Notes: generated by a model not told the origin, from the sequence alone. A stretch of 23,661 nucleotides of DNA from DSM-111022 sp043424535 (GCA_043424535.1 JBHWOV010000018.1:1-23661), one strand, 5' to 3'. Positions 7,509 through 15,301 are shown, counted from the stretch's first letter. A program made the numbers and translations.

Positions 7509-8915
7509 TTAGAGAATATAGTGGCTGAGATTACGATCTTCAACGATGTCTTCTAAGCGATCTTCAACGTATTTTTCATTAATGACGATATGTCCCATTT
7601 GCATATCGGTTGCTTCAAATAATAATTCGTCTAATACCGTTTCTAAAATCGTATGTAAACGACGCGCACCAATATTATCCGTTGTTTCATTTAGTTGTTC
7701 ACTATAAGAAGCCATGGCTGTAATCGCATCATCTGTAAACTCAATGGTCACGCCATCAGTTTCCAGAAGCGCCATATATTGTTTTGTGAGTGAATTTTTT
7801 GGCTCGACTAAGATTTTCTCGAAATCTTCACGTGTTAAATCATCTAGATGGACACGAATTGGAAAACGTCCTTGTAATTCTGGTATTAAGTCAGAAGGTT
7901 TCGCTTCATGGAAAGCACCCGATCCGATAAAGAGAATATAGTCCGTATTAATGATTCCATATTTTGTTTGAACTTGTGAGCCTTCAACAATTGGTAAAAT
8001 ATCTCTTTGAACCCCTTGACGGCTCACTTGACCATTATTATTTGACCCAGATGAAATTGCGATTTTATCCATTTCATCAATAAAAATAATGCCTCGTTCT
8101 TCAGATAATTTAAGTGCTTGTTGTTGAATATCTTCCATATTGACTAATTTATCAGACTCTTCTTCAATTAATAATTCCAATGCTTCTTTAACAGTGACTG
8201 TTCGTTCAATTTTTTTCTTCGGTTGCATTGCTGATAAAGAGTCTTGAATATCCATCATTTGTTCCATCGCTGGATTCATATTCGTCAATGATAATTTTTT
8301 CTCTTCTAATTGAATCGTGACCTCATGATCATCCAATTGACCATTGCGGATTTGTTCACGAATGGCACGGCGTGTTTTAGCAACTTCTTCCGTTTCAACC
8401 TCTTCTTCTTCCTCGAATTGATTGGTAAATTGTGCCATCATCGATGCAAGATCAAAGCCAGAACCAGATGTATTGTCTGTTTTGGATTTTTTCTTTTCAC
8501 CCGGTTTGAGGACTTTGGCTAAGCGAACAATCGCATTTTCTCTCGCTTCATCGTAAACTTCTTCATGTTTCTCTTTCTTAACGATACGAATCGCATTCTC
8601 AACTAGGTCACGGACCATTGACTCTACATCGCGACCAACATAGCCGACTTCTGTATATTTTGTCGCCTCCACTTTAATAAAAGGTGCATTGGCTAAATCA
8701 GCTAAACGACGTGCAATTTCCGTTTTACCAACACCAGTTGGGCCAATCATCAATAGATTTTTAGGTTTTACTTCTTTTTGCATTTCTGGTTCTAATTTGA
8801 GACGGCGAATACGGTTTTGTAAAGCGATAGCGACCGCTCGTTTTGCTTGTGGTTGTCCAATAATGTATTGATCTAATTCATGAACAATTTCACGGGGGGT
8901 TAATGTTTGATTCAT
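7509..8915 (-). CDS. hslU: HslUV (ClpYQ) protease ATPase subunit
   Basis: HslU is the AAA+ unfoldase that feeds proteins to the HslV peptidase. The 468-residue product has Walker A GPTGVGKT (58-65), the pore loop GYVG (91-94), a substrate-binding I domain (roughly 110-240), Walker B IIFIDEMD (276-283), a candidate arginine finger R350 in ELQGRFP, and sensor-2 GARR (416-419). It ends in NLSHYIL, the type of C-terminal tail that HslU inserts into HslV to activate it. The I domain has an unusually acidic run (residues 168-177, EEEEEVETEE) and a lysine-rich KKKSK nearby. The ATG is preceded by AGGAGG. It follows hslV by 9 bases, so the two are cotranscribed, and a strong terminator comes next. 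Orthologous to Bacillus clpY. Confidence 0.97.
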   Translation of the reverse strand: MNQTLTPREIVHELDQYIIGQPQAKRAVAIALQNRIRRLKLEPEMQKEVKPKNLLMIGPTGVGKTEIARRLADLANAPFIKVEATKYTEVGYVGRDVESMVRDLVENAIRIVKKEKHEEVYDEARENAIVRLAKVLKPGEKKKSKTDNTSGSGFDLASMMAQFTNQFEEEEEVETEEVAKTRRAIREQIRNGQLDDHEVTIQLEEKKLSLTNMNPAMEQMMDIQDSLSAMQPKKKIERTVTVKEALELLIEEESDKLVNMEDIQQQALKLSEERGIIFIDEMDKIAISSGSNNNGQVSRQGVQRDILPIVEGSQVQTKYGIINTDYILFIGSGAFHEAKPSDLIPELQGRFPIRVHLDDLTREDFEKILVEPKNSLTKQYMALLETDGVTIEFTDDAITAMASYSEQLNETTDNIGARRLHTILETVLDELLFEATDMQMGHIVINEKYVEDRLEDIVEDRNLSHYIL

Positions 8916-8924
8916 ATGGTCCTC

Positions 8925-9455
8925 CTATTTTTGAGTCATTGTTTCGACAGTAATTTGATCATTGGTATAAATGTCAATTTCACCAGCAATTTCTAATGCT
9001 TTTCTGGCGATTGACTCTGCAGACAAGTCACTATGTCTGACCATACCTCTAGCAGCAGCTAAGGCATAATTACCACCCGATCCAATCGTAAGAATTCCAT
9101 CGTCCGGAGAAATAACTTCCCCCGTTCCACTGACTAATAGTAAATCTTCATCATTCATCACAATGAGTAATGCTTCTAATTTTTGAAGAGTGCGATCTGT
9201 TCGCCATTGTTTAGCTACTTCCACAGCAGCACGGCTCAATTGACCTTGATGTTGACGTAATTTTTCTTCAAACATTTCAGATAATGTAATCGCATCAGCG
9301 ACACCGCCAGCAAATCCGATGACGACTTTATTATCATAAATACGGCGTAATTTTTTTGCGCCACCTTTCATAATCGTGGATTCGCCCATGGTTACTTGAC
9401 CATCACCGGCCATCGCTAATTCATTATCTTTTTTTACTGCACAAATTGTTGTCAT
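8925..9455 (-). CDS. hslV: HslUV (ClpYQ) protease proteolytic subunit
   Basis: HslV is the proteasome-like peptidase whose dodecamer is gated by HslU. I start at the ATG at 9453-9455 (176 residues), with AAAGGAG 6 bases upstream inside the end of xerC. The longer frame adds 14 residues that would bury the active threonine. With this start the protein begins MTTICAV, so removal of Met exposes Thr1 as the nucleophile. Asp17 (AGDGQ) and Lys33 (mature numbering) complete the known catalytic set. The Bacillus subtilis orthologue ClpQ is known for an N-terminal serine; this one is of the usual threonine type. The xerC stop is one base upstream, so translation is probably coupled. Confidence 0.96.
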   Translation of the reverse strand: MTTICAVKKDNELAMAGDGQVTMGESTIMKGGAKKLRRIYDNKVVIGFAGGVADAITLSEMFEEKLRQHQGQLSRAAVEVAKQWRTDRTLQKLEALLIVMNDEDLLLVSGTGEVISPDDGILTIGSGGNYALAAARGMVRHSDLSAESIARKALEIAGEIDIYTNDQITVETMTQK

Positions 9456-9456
9456 A

Positions 9457-10368
9457 TTATTCTCCTTTATTTTTTCTTCGCGCACGCGGGAAAACATTCA
9501 TATATTGCTCTTTTAATTTATCTCTGGTCACATGCGTATATATTTGCGTTGAACTTAAATCTTCATGCCCTAATAATTCTTGAACACTTCGTAAATCAGC
9601 CCCATTATTTAATAAATGGGTCGCAAAAGTATGTCTCAATTTATGAGGATGAATCGTTAAATTTAATGCACCTTCGTCGATGATATTATTTAAGATATCA
9701 TGGACTTGTGGTGTCGTCAACGCTTTACCTTTGTCGGTTAAGAAGACAATATCTTTGGAATCTTCATTTACGAGTTGCGGTCTCAATTGATTACTGTAGT
9801 CTACAATAGCTTGAAAAGCTTGGTCTCCAATCGGAACAATCCTTTCCTTATTTCCTTTACCTAGGACCTTAACTATTTGAATATCTGAGTCGATTTGAGA
9901 AAAAGTTAATTGTGTCAATTCACTGACACGCATACCTGTCGCATAAAAAGTCTCTACCATCGCATAATCTCGTAAATGCATTTTTGATTCTGATGACTTA
10001 GCCGCTTCTAAAATAGCTAACATTTCGTCTTCATAGAAAAAATCTGGTAAATGTTGCTTTTTCGTTTGATATTGCACTAAGGTGGTTGGATCTTTTTCAA
10101 TCCAATGTTGTTTTAATGCATATTTGAAAAAAGATCGTAAACTTGATAATTTTCGTGCGATGGTAGTCCGAGAATTGCCTAATTCATTCAAATAAGCAAT
10201 AAATAAACGAATATCTGCATACTCAATTTGAGTTAATACACAATCACCGGAGGTTTCCAAAAAATCTTGAAATTGATGCAAATCATGAGAATATGCCTCA
10301 ATTGTTTTCTTCGCATATAGTTTTTCATTTGTTAAATATTGCAAAAAACAATCAATTTCAGTTTGCAT
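9457..10368 (-). CDS. xerC: Tyrosine recombinase XerC (CodV-like)
   Basis: This is a site-specific recombinase that resolves chromosome dimers at dif, normally with a XerD partner. The 303-residue product has an N-terminal SAM-like core-binding domain (about 1-95) and a C-terminal catalytic domain with all six conserved residues: R147 (ATGMRVSE), K171 (GKGNKER), H242 and R245 (HPHKLRHT), H268 (LLGHED) and nucleophile Y277 (TQIYTHV). It is the chromosomal Xer type rather than a phage integrase, judging by its length, its motifs and its place beside hslVU, as codV is in Bacillus. The ATG has AGGAGG 6 bases upstream. It is the first gene of the xerC-hslV-hslU unit and is served by a promoter overlapping the topA terminator. 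Confidence 0.95.
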   Translation of the reverse strand: MQTEIDCFLQYLTNEKLYAKKTIEAYSHDLHQFQDFLETSGDCVLTQIEYADIRLFIAYLNELGNSRTTIARKLSSLRSFFKYALKQHWIEKDPTTLVQYQTKKQHLPDFFYEDEMLAILEAAKSSESKMHLRDYAMVETFYATGMRVSELTQLTFSQIDSDIQIVKVLGKGNKERIVPIGDQAFQAIVDYSNQLRPQLVNEDSKDIVFLTDKGKALTTPQVHDILNNIIDEGALNLTIHPHKLRHTFATHLLNNGADLRSVQELLGHEDLSSTQIYTHVTRDKLKEQYMNVFPRARRKNKGE

Positions 10369-10404
10369 TGAATGCCTCCTATCTTAAAAATACGTATTAC
10401 TAAT

Positions 10405-10432
10405 ATTATAACTAAAAAAAACCTAGTGTCAT
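10405..10432 (-). promoter_or_regulatory. Strong promoter of xerC-hslV-hslU
   Basis: On the minus strand ATGACA (10427-10432, five of six against TTGACA) is separated by 16 bases from a perfect TATAAT (10405-10410). The start would be near 10398, about 30 bases before the xerC ATG. The -35 box lies in the loop and stem of the topA terminator hairpin. Confidence 0.65.
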
Positions 10433-10443
10433 AAGACCTAGGT
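10414..10443 (-). terminator. Rho-independent terminator of topA
   Basis: On the minus strand the stem ACCTAGGTC pairs with GAC-A-CTAGGT (nine pairs, one bulged A, loop TTAT; 10421-10443). Eight Ts follow (10414-10421). It begins 12 bases after the topA stop codon. Confidence 0.85.
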
Positions 10444-10455
10444 ATGATTTTAATA

Positions 10456-12516
10456 TTAAACTAAATCTTCTTTGTAATCACAATTACTACATTTTACTTG
10501 GCTACCTTTGCGAGTTACCTTTTCAGTGAGATAGTGATCACATTTTGGACAATTTCTTGCGATTGGTTTATCCCATGACACAAAGTCACAATCTGGATAT
10601 CGATTGCAGCCATAGAAAATCCGATTTTTCTTAGACTTTCTTTCGATGACATCGCCTTTTTTACAAGTTGGACAAGTAACGCCAATCTTTTTGACAATCG
10701 CTTCAGTGTGACGACAATCTGGGAAATTACTACAAGCATAGAATTTACCATAACGTCCAATTTTGATGACCATCGGATTGCCACATTCTGGACAATCAAA
10801 TCCTGCGGGCTCATCTTTGATTTCAATTTCTTCCATGTCTTCTTCTGCATGTTTTAATTCAGGTTCGAATGATTCATAGAAGTCATTTAAAACATTGACC
10901 CATTCAAGTTTCCCTTCTTCAATTTCATCTAAATTGTTTTCCATCGAAGCTGTAAAATCTGCATTCACAATTTCAGGGAAAAATTCAACCATCACATTAT
11001 TGACAATTTCACCTAATTCAGTCGGTTCAAATCGCTTAGCAACCATTTTTACATAATAACGTTTTCTTAACGTTTCGAGTGTAGGCGCATAAGTGGATGG
11101 CCGGCCAATCCCAAGCTCTTCCAGTGTTTTTACGAGACTAGCTTCATTATAGCGAGCAGGTGGCTGTGTGAAATGTTGTTCCGGTTCCATTTTATCTACT
11201 GTCACCGTATCGCCTTCAACCATCTCAGGAAGAATATTATCTTTTGATTTGGCATGCGGATAAACTTTTAAGAAACCTTCAAACTTAATGGTCGAACCAT
11301 TCGCTCTAAATAAAACACCATTTTGGGTAATATCAACCTTTTGTGTGTCATAAACGGCGGGAGCCATTTGACTTGCCATGAAACGACCCCAAATTAATGA
11401 ATAAAGACGAAATTGATCTTTACTGAGTGATTCTTTAATATCATCTGGTTTTAATTCTGGATTCGATGGTCGCACTGCCTCATGGGCATCTTGCGTATTG
11501 GAATTACCGGTTGTTTTCGTTCCTTTACCAACATATTCTTTCCCATATTCTGATGTAATTAAATTCACGGCACTGTCGCGAGCGGACTGTGAAATACGGG
11601 TCGAGTCAGTACGCATATAAGTAATCAAACCAACTGTGCCATGTCCTTTGACAGCAACCCCTTCATATAATTGTTGGGCAATCATCATCGTTTTCCCAGT
11701 TCGGAAATTTAATCGATTCGCTGATTCTTGTTGCAATGTAGACGTCGTAAAAGGAGCATTCGGATTTCGACGTCGTTCACTATGGGTTACTTTTTCAACG
11801 TCAAATGGTTCTTTAAGATCCAACTTGTCCATTATTTCTTTAACGTCTGCTTCATTATTCAAGTTTTGTTTCTTGCCATTTTCGCCAAAGAAACTCGCAT
11901 CAAATTTGGAACGTCCTTTTTTAAATTTGGTTGGAATCGTCCAATATTCTTCTGGTTTAAAGTTTCGAATTTCATTTTCACGATCAATAATAATTTTTAA
12001 GGCGGTTGACTGGACGCGGCCAGCAGAAAGACCTGATTTTATTTTCTTCCATAATAATGGCGAAATAGAATAACCGACCACACGGTCTAATATTCGACGC
12101 GCTTGTTGTGCATCAACCAAGTCTTGATCAATCTTACGTGGATGTTTAAATGCTTCTTTGACTGCGTCTTTGGTTATTTCATTAAATACGACTCTATTTT
12201 CTAAATCTTCATCTAACTTTAGCAAGTGTCCAATATGATAAGCGATGGCTTCCCCTTCTCTATCCGGGTCAGCTGCTAAATAGACTTTTTCAGCTTTTTT
12301 GGCCAGACGTCGCAATTCTTTGACTGTGTCACCACGACCCCGAATCGTAATATAGTCTGGTTCAAAATCATTTTCAATATCTACGCCCATGCGACTTTTT
12401 GGCAAATCGCGTAAATGTCCCTTACTTGCTACAACTTTATAATTTCTACCTAAGTATTTATCAATTGTTTTTGCTTTAGTAGGTGATTCGACAATGACTA
12501 AATTTTTAAAAGTCAA
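10456..12516 (-). CDS. topA: DNA topoisomerase I (type IA)
   Basis: TopA relaxes negative supercoils through a transient 5'-phosphotyrosine link. From the TTG at 12514-12516 the protein has 686 residues. The Toprim domain has E10 and the D83-P-D85-R-E87 metal site. The catalytic tyrosine is Y300 in GLITYMRTDSTR. The C-terminus has three zinc-finger repeats: C575/C578/C595/C601, C615/C618/C637/C643, and a shortened third, C656/C659/C676/C679. TTG is chosen because AAAAGGAG sits 9 bases upstream and the product then begins directly with the FKNLVIVESPTKAKTI core. A TTG 17 codons upstream gives an extension that reads through this ribosome binding site. It has its own TTGACA promoter and a strong terminator. 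The usual downstream neighbour trmFO is absent. Confidence 0.96.
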   Translation of the reverse strand: MTFKNLVIVESPTKAKTIDKYLGRNYKVVASKGHLRDLPKSRMGVDIENDFEPDYITIRGRGDTVKELRRLAKKAEKVYLAADPDREGEAIAYHIGHLLKLDEDLENRVVFNEITKDAVKEAFKHPRKIDQDLVDAQQARRILDRVVGYSISPLLWKKIKSGLSAGRVQSTALKIIIDRENEIRNFKPEEYWTIPTKFKKGRSKFDASFFGENGKKQNLNNEADVKEIMDKLDLKEPFDVEKVTHSERRRNPNAPFTTSTLQQESANRLNFRTGKTMMIAQQLYEGVAVKGHGTVGLITYMRTDSTRISQSARDSAVNLITSEYGKEYVGKGTKTTGNSNTQDAHEAVRPSNPELKPDDIKESLSKDQFRLYSLIWGRFMASQMAPAVYDTQKVDITQNGVLFRANGSTIKFEGFLKVYPHAKSKDNILPEMVEGDTVTVDKMEPEQHFTQPPARYNEASLVKTLEELGIGRPSTYAPTLETLRKRYYVKMVAKRFEPTELGEIVNNVMVEFFPEIVNADFTASMENNLDEIEEGKLEWVNVLNDFYESFEPELKHAEEDMEEIEIKDEPAGFDCPECGNPMVIKIGRYGKFYACSNFPDCRHTEAIVKKIGVTCPTCKKGDVIERKSKKNRIFYGCNRYPDCDFVSWDKPIARNCPKCDHYLTEKVTRKGSQVKCSNCDYKEDLV

Positions 12517-12525
12517 ATATCCCCA

Positions 12526-12533
12526 CTCCTTTT
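12526..12533 (-). promoter_or_regulatory. Ribosome binding site fixing the TTG start of topA
   Basis: AAAAGGAG on the minus strand is followed by 9 bases and then TTG (12514-12516). No ATG lies near the conserved N-terminus, so this site decides the start. Confidence 0.75.
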
Positions 12534-12581
12534 CAAAATTATTTGCATTTAAAATATTTGTTCTCAAATGTGTTCCTTCAC

Positions 12582-12610
12582 AAGATACGACGAAAAAACT
12601 TTATTGTCAA
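12582..12610 (-). promoter_or_regulatory. Promoter of topA
   Basis: A perfect -35 TTGACA (12605-12610) is followed after 17 bases by TATCTT (12582-12587, four of six). Transcription would start near 12575, giving a leader of about 60 bases. topA can thus be transcribed independently of dprA. Confidence 0.6.
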
Positions 12611-12632
12611 CTGAAAGATTTTTCAATATTTT

Positions 12633-12655
12633 GTGACAATAATAAAAAGTGTCAC
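12633..12655 (-). other. Small hairpin at the dprA stop, no U-tract
   Basis: GTGACA (12633-12638) and TGTCAC (12650-12655) form a six-pair inverted repeat around an 11-base loop. It overlaps the dprA stop codon (12652-12654) and lies 23 bases upstream of the topA -35 box. Neither strand has a following T-run, so a normal terminator is unlikely. It could protect the dprA 3' end or be an operator; nothing in the sequence decides this. Confidence 0.3.
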
Positions 12656-13539
12656 CTTGTAACTAAGATTTCAGCAATATCTAAAACTGCTTGCGCCACA
12701 GAGATAATGGGTGTTGCTCCATGATAAATTAATTGATTACATCCTTGTGATTGAGAATGATTAATTTGACCTGGCAAGACAAATAATTCACGATTAAATT
12801 GAATCGCATAATTCGCTGTAATTAAACTTCCACTTTTTTGAGCAGCTTCTATCACTAATGTTATAGGTGTTAATCCAGCGACCAAACGGTTTCTCATAAT
12901 AAATTGATGTTTACGTACATTTTGTGTCGGTAAATATTCAGATACAATTAATTGTTCTTGCATCATCTTTTTTTGAAGAGACATATTTTTCTTTGGATAA
13001 TAATAATTAAAGCCATTTGGAATGATGCCAATCGTTTTTCCTTCATTTTTGATGGCTGTCTCATGAGCTATTTGATCGGCGCCCATCGCTAACCCTGATA
13101 CAATACCGATTTTATTTTGACTCAATGCTTTGACTAATTGAGCAGTCATTTGTCTACCGTATTCAGTTATATTTCGCGTACCAATAATTGAGACCAGTGG
13201 CAAATTCAATAATGAACTATTCCCACAATAGAATACGACTAATGGAGGTTGAGGTATATGTAACCAATTAGTGGGATAATTCGCTTCTCCGATCATGATG
13301 GCCTGCTTTGCTAGTATTGACAATTCATGATGGGTTGCTGAATCAATGGAAAGATGGAATCGTTTTTGATTAATTCTTTTTAATGGTTGATTTTGAAGTA
13401 ATCGTTGAATTTCTGAGATGGTCCATTCAGACTGAATTCGACCAGATTGAAGCATTATTTTAAATAATTTCAGCTGATCATGATAAGTTATGTCTAACAT
13501 TTTAAACCAAATGAGTATTTCTTTTGTTGTTAATTTCAT
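12652..13539 (-). CDS. dprA: DNA-processing protein DprA (Smf)
   Basis: DprA binds incoming single-stranded DNA in natural transformation and loads RecA on it. The 295-residue product has a less conserved N-terminal region (about 1-110) and then the DprA Rossmann-like fold: SIIGTRNITEYGR (118-129), SGLAMGAD (148-155), RNRLVAGL (216-223) and EAAQKSGSLITA (231-242). The nucleotide-type loop reads GIIPNGFNYYYP where many homologues have a VxGxGxDxxYP pattern, a mild divergence. I see no clear C-terminal winged-helix extension, as in the short streptococcal form. The ATG has GAGGTGA 5 bases upstream. It stands between rnhB and topA, the usual Firmicutes position, but a hairpin separates it from rnhB. 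Intact dprA alone does not prove competence. Confidence 0.95.
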   Translation of the reverse strand: MKLTTKEILIWFKMLDITYHDQLKLFKIMLQSGRIQSEWTISEIQRLLQNQPLKRINQKRFHLSIDSATHHELSILAKQAIMIGEANYPTNWLHIPQPPLVVFYCGNSSLLNLPLVSIIGTRNITEYGRQMTAQLVKALSQNKIGIVSGLAMGADQIAHETAIKNEGKTIGIIPNGFNYYYPKKNMSLQKKMMQEQLIVSEYLPTQNVRKHQFIMRNRLVAGLTPITLVIEAAQKSGSLITANYAIQFNRELFVLPGQINHSQSQGCNQLIYHGATPIISVAQAVLDIAEILVTR

Positions 13540-13557
13540 TTTATCACCTCATTAATA

Positions 13558-13596
13558 AATAACCCTTTTTCCACTCAATGTGAAAAAAGGGTTATT
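13558..13596 (-). terminator. Hairpin between rnhB and dprA, terminator or attenuator
   Basis: Arms AATAACCCTTTTT (13558-13570) and AAAAAGGGTTATT (13584-13596) pair perfectly over 13 bases. Three more pairs follow after one mismatch, with a five-base loop. The hairpin begins directly after the rnhB stop (13597-13599). The minus-strand tail is only moderately U-rich (TTATTTATTAAT), and the dprA ribosome binding site follows almost at once. No promoter fits between hairpin and dprA, so partial read-through is likely. Confidence 0.6.
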
Positions 13597-14379
13597 TTAG
13601 ATGCGCTTCTTCATAGAAGAAACTGGTTTAAAACTTTGACGATGAATACCTTCAACCGCTCCATAATCCTCTAACGCTTGAAGATGGGCAGCTGTACCAT
13701 AGCCCATATTTTGATCCCATTGATATTCAGGATATAGTTGATGATACTCAATCATTAAATGATCCCGGTAAACTTTTGCCAATATACTGGCACTAGCAAT
13801 ACTGAGAGACTGTTGATCTCCCTTAATGATCGATTGTTGCGGGATCGATAGATTAATCTGCATCGCATCCAATAACAAATAATCTGCTTCTATTTGCATA
13901 TTTTGTACTGCTAATGCCATTGCCTTTTTCGTGGCTTGCAAAATATTGAGACGGTCAATCTCTGGCGCATCGACCATCCCAATACCATAAGCTAAAGCAT
14001 GTTTTTTTATGAGGTCAGCATAATTCTCTCGTTGAGTTAGTGATAATTGTTTTGAATCATTGACACCAAGCAATGATTCATGATCACTAGGCAAAATCAC
14101 AGCCGCTGCTACAACAGGACCTGCTAAGGGGCCTCTACCTACTTCATCCAATCCCGCAACAAATTGATAACCTTGATGATGTAATTGTTTCTCATAATTC
14201 ATCATCTTTTGATGATTTTCTATTAATGCTATATGTGCGTTAATCTGACGTTTTCTTGATATTATAGCTTGTTGTACACCTTTTCGGGAATCTAGTGTTA
14301 ATTCTTCCCAAATAGAATCATCTAATGAATCTATCTGTTGAAGCATCTCTTTTATTTCCTTGATCGTCTGTTTTTTCAT
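13597..14379 (-). CDS. rnhB: Ribonuclease HII
   Basis: RnhB cuts RNA in RNA-DNA hybrids and starts removal of single ribonucleotides from DNA. The 260-residue product has a 70-residue N-terminal extension typical of Gram-positive RNase HII, then the catalytic fold with D78 and E79 in AGLDEVGRGPLAGP, D171 in LLLDAM, and probably D206 in ASILAKVYRDHLM. NDSKQLS (107-113) and MGYGT (225-229) are also standard. The start overlaps the rbgA stop by four bases (ATGA), indicating translational coupling and cotranscription. It ends at a hairpin before dprA. Confidence 0.97.
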   Translation of the reverse strand: MKKQTIKEIKEMLQQIDSLDDSIWEELTLDSRKGVQQAIISRKRQINAHIALIENHQKMMNYEKQLHHQGYQFVAGLDEVGRGPLAGPVVAAAVILPSDHESLLGVNDSKQLSLTQRENYADLIKKHALAYGIGMVDAPEIDRLNILQATKKAMALAVQNMQIEADYLLLDAMQINLSIPQQSIIKGDQQSLSIASASILAKVYRDHLMIEYHQLYPEYQWDQNMGYGTAAHLQALEDYGAVEGIHRQSFKPVSSMKKRI

Positions 14380-15230
14380 GCAAATTCCTCTTCAGGACGG
14401 TCGAGTGTAATTTCTCCTAAACGATTTTGACGATAATCAAAAATGAATCGCTCACTTGCTTCATCATAATTATCTTGCAAATTCATTTTACGTGTCATAT
14501 CCAATAAAATATCAACAGAAGTATCTTCATTTAATTGCTCTTCAGTGAGGCGATATCTTTTCATTAATGCGTCAGGATAATATTCACGTAATATATCAAT
14601 CAAATATAAAGCCAAATCATCCATATGTAATAAAGAATCTTTAATTGCCCCAGTAATGGCTAATTTCTTACCTGTATCAGGATCTTCAAATTTTGGCCAT
14701 AATATACCTGGTGTATCTAGCAATTCAAAATCTTTACCTATTTTCAGCCAACGTTGTTGTTTAGTCACGCCTGGTTTATTACCTGTTTGCGTTTGATTTT
14801 TACCAACAAAACGATTAATCAATGTTGATTTACCGACATTCGGAATCCCAATGATCATCAATCGTGTCGCTCGAGGTTTTACCCCCTTCGCTTTTTGTGC
14901 TTCATGATAAGATGCCATCTGCTTGTGAATGACTTGTTGCAATTGCTTGATTCCTTTTTGATGCTGGGAGTCAACTGCAATCACCGGAATTTCTTTGGTT
15001 GATAATTTTTTTATCCATGCATTAGTGATCCGATCATCAGCTAAATCCGCTTTATTTAAAACAATAATTTTACGCTTGTCTTTCGTAATGTCATGAATCA
15101 TTGGATTTTGACTCGATATCGGAATGCGTGCATCCAATAATTCAATCACCACGTCTACCAATTGGAGTTTTTCAGTCACTTCGCGTCGAGCCTTCGCCAT
15201 GTGACCAGGAAACCATTGTATTTGACTCAT
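14376..15230 (-). CDS. rbgA: Ribosome biogenesis GTPase RbgA (YlqF)
   Basis: RbgA helps late assembly of the 50S subunit; its GTPase is activated on the ribosome. I start at the ATG at 15228-15230 (284 residues), with AAAGGAG 8 bases upstream. The 21-residue upstream frame runs into the ctpA terminator and is rejected. The circularly permuted G-motif order is clear: G4 NKAD (59-62) comes before G1 GIPNVGKS (128-135), then G2 GVT (154-156) and G3 DTPG (172-175). His10 in WFPGHM matches the conserved N-terminal histidine known to matter for catalysis in Bacillus. It is followed by rnhB with a four-base overlap, as in many Firmicutes. A convincing promoter was not found; transcription may come partly from read-through of the upstream terminator. 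Confidence 0.97.
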   Translation of the reverse strand: MSQIQWFPGHMAKARREVTEKLQLVDVVIELLDARIPISSQNPMIHDITKDKRKIIVLNKADLADDRITNAWIKKLSTKEIPVIAVDSQHQKGIKQLQQVIHKQMASYHEAQKAKGVKPRATRLMIIGIPNVGKSTLINRFVGKNQTQTGNKPGVTKQQRWLKIGKDFELLDTPGILWPKFEDPDTGKKLAITGAIKDSLLHMDDLALYLIDILREYYPDALMKRYRLTEEQLNEDTSVDILLDMTRKMNLQDNYDEASERFIFDYRQNRLGEITLDRPEEEFA

Positions 15231-15242
15231 TGCTATCACTCC

Positions 15243-15299
15243 TTTACAAAATAAAATAGCTGAATGAGTAGTCAAAATTAACTGTCCACTCATTCGGCT
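15243..15299 (-). terminator. Terminator of yozE-deoD-ctpA
   Basis: Arms AGCTGAATGAGT (15258-15269) and ACTCATTCGGCT (15288-15299) pair over 12 bases with one G-T. The minus strand continues ATTTTATTTTG. The hairpin begins three bases past the ctpA stop codon (15302-15304). The U-rich tail runs straight into the rbgA ribosome binding site. Confidence 0.75.
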
Positions 15300-15301
15300 T
15301 A

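Noticed and set aside
9457..10368. Tyrosine recombinase as evidence of a mobile element or phage
   Set aside because: Its context beside hslVU and topA is that of the housekeeping XerC, and no att-like repeats or phage genes are nearby.
11636..12073. 145-codon plus-strand open frame opposite topA
   Set aside because: It is fully inside the topA coding region on the other strand, with no recognisable domain and no family-like sequence. It is best explained as a by-product of topA codon use.
12552..12565. AGAACAAATATTTT near the topA leader as a second LexA-like box
   Set aside because: Only one half-site fits and the other half lacks the GTTC core.
12517..12567. 17-codon upstream extension of topA from another TTG
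   Set aside because: It reads through the AAAAGGAG site. The conserved TopA N-terminus begins at the downstream TTG.
15248..15275. Possible rbgA promoter TTGACT-16-TATTTT inside the ctpA terminator
   Set aside because: The predicted transcription start (about 15241) falls within the rbgA ribosome binding site (15239-15245), which would cut it off. The -10 match is also weak.
15231..15293. 21-codon upstream extension of rbgA
   Set aside because: It lies over the ctpA terminator, has no ribosome binding site, and the downstream ATG has a good one and matches the family start.
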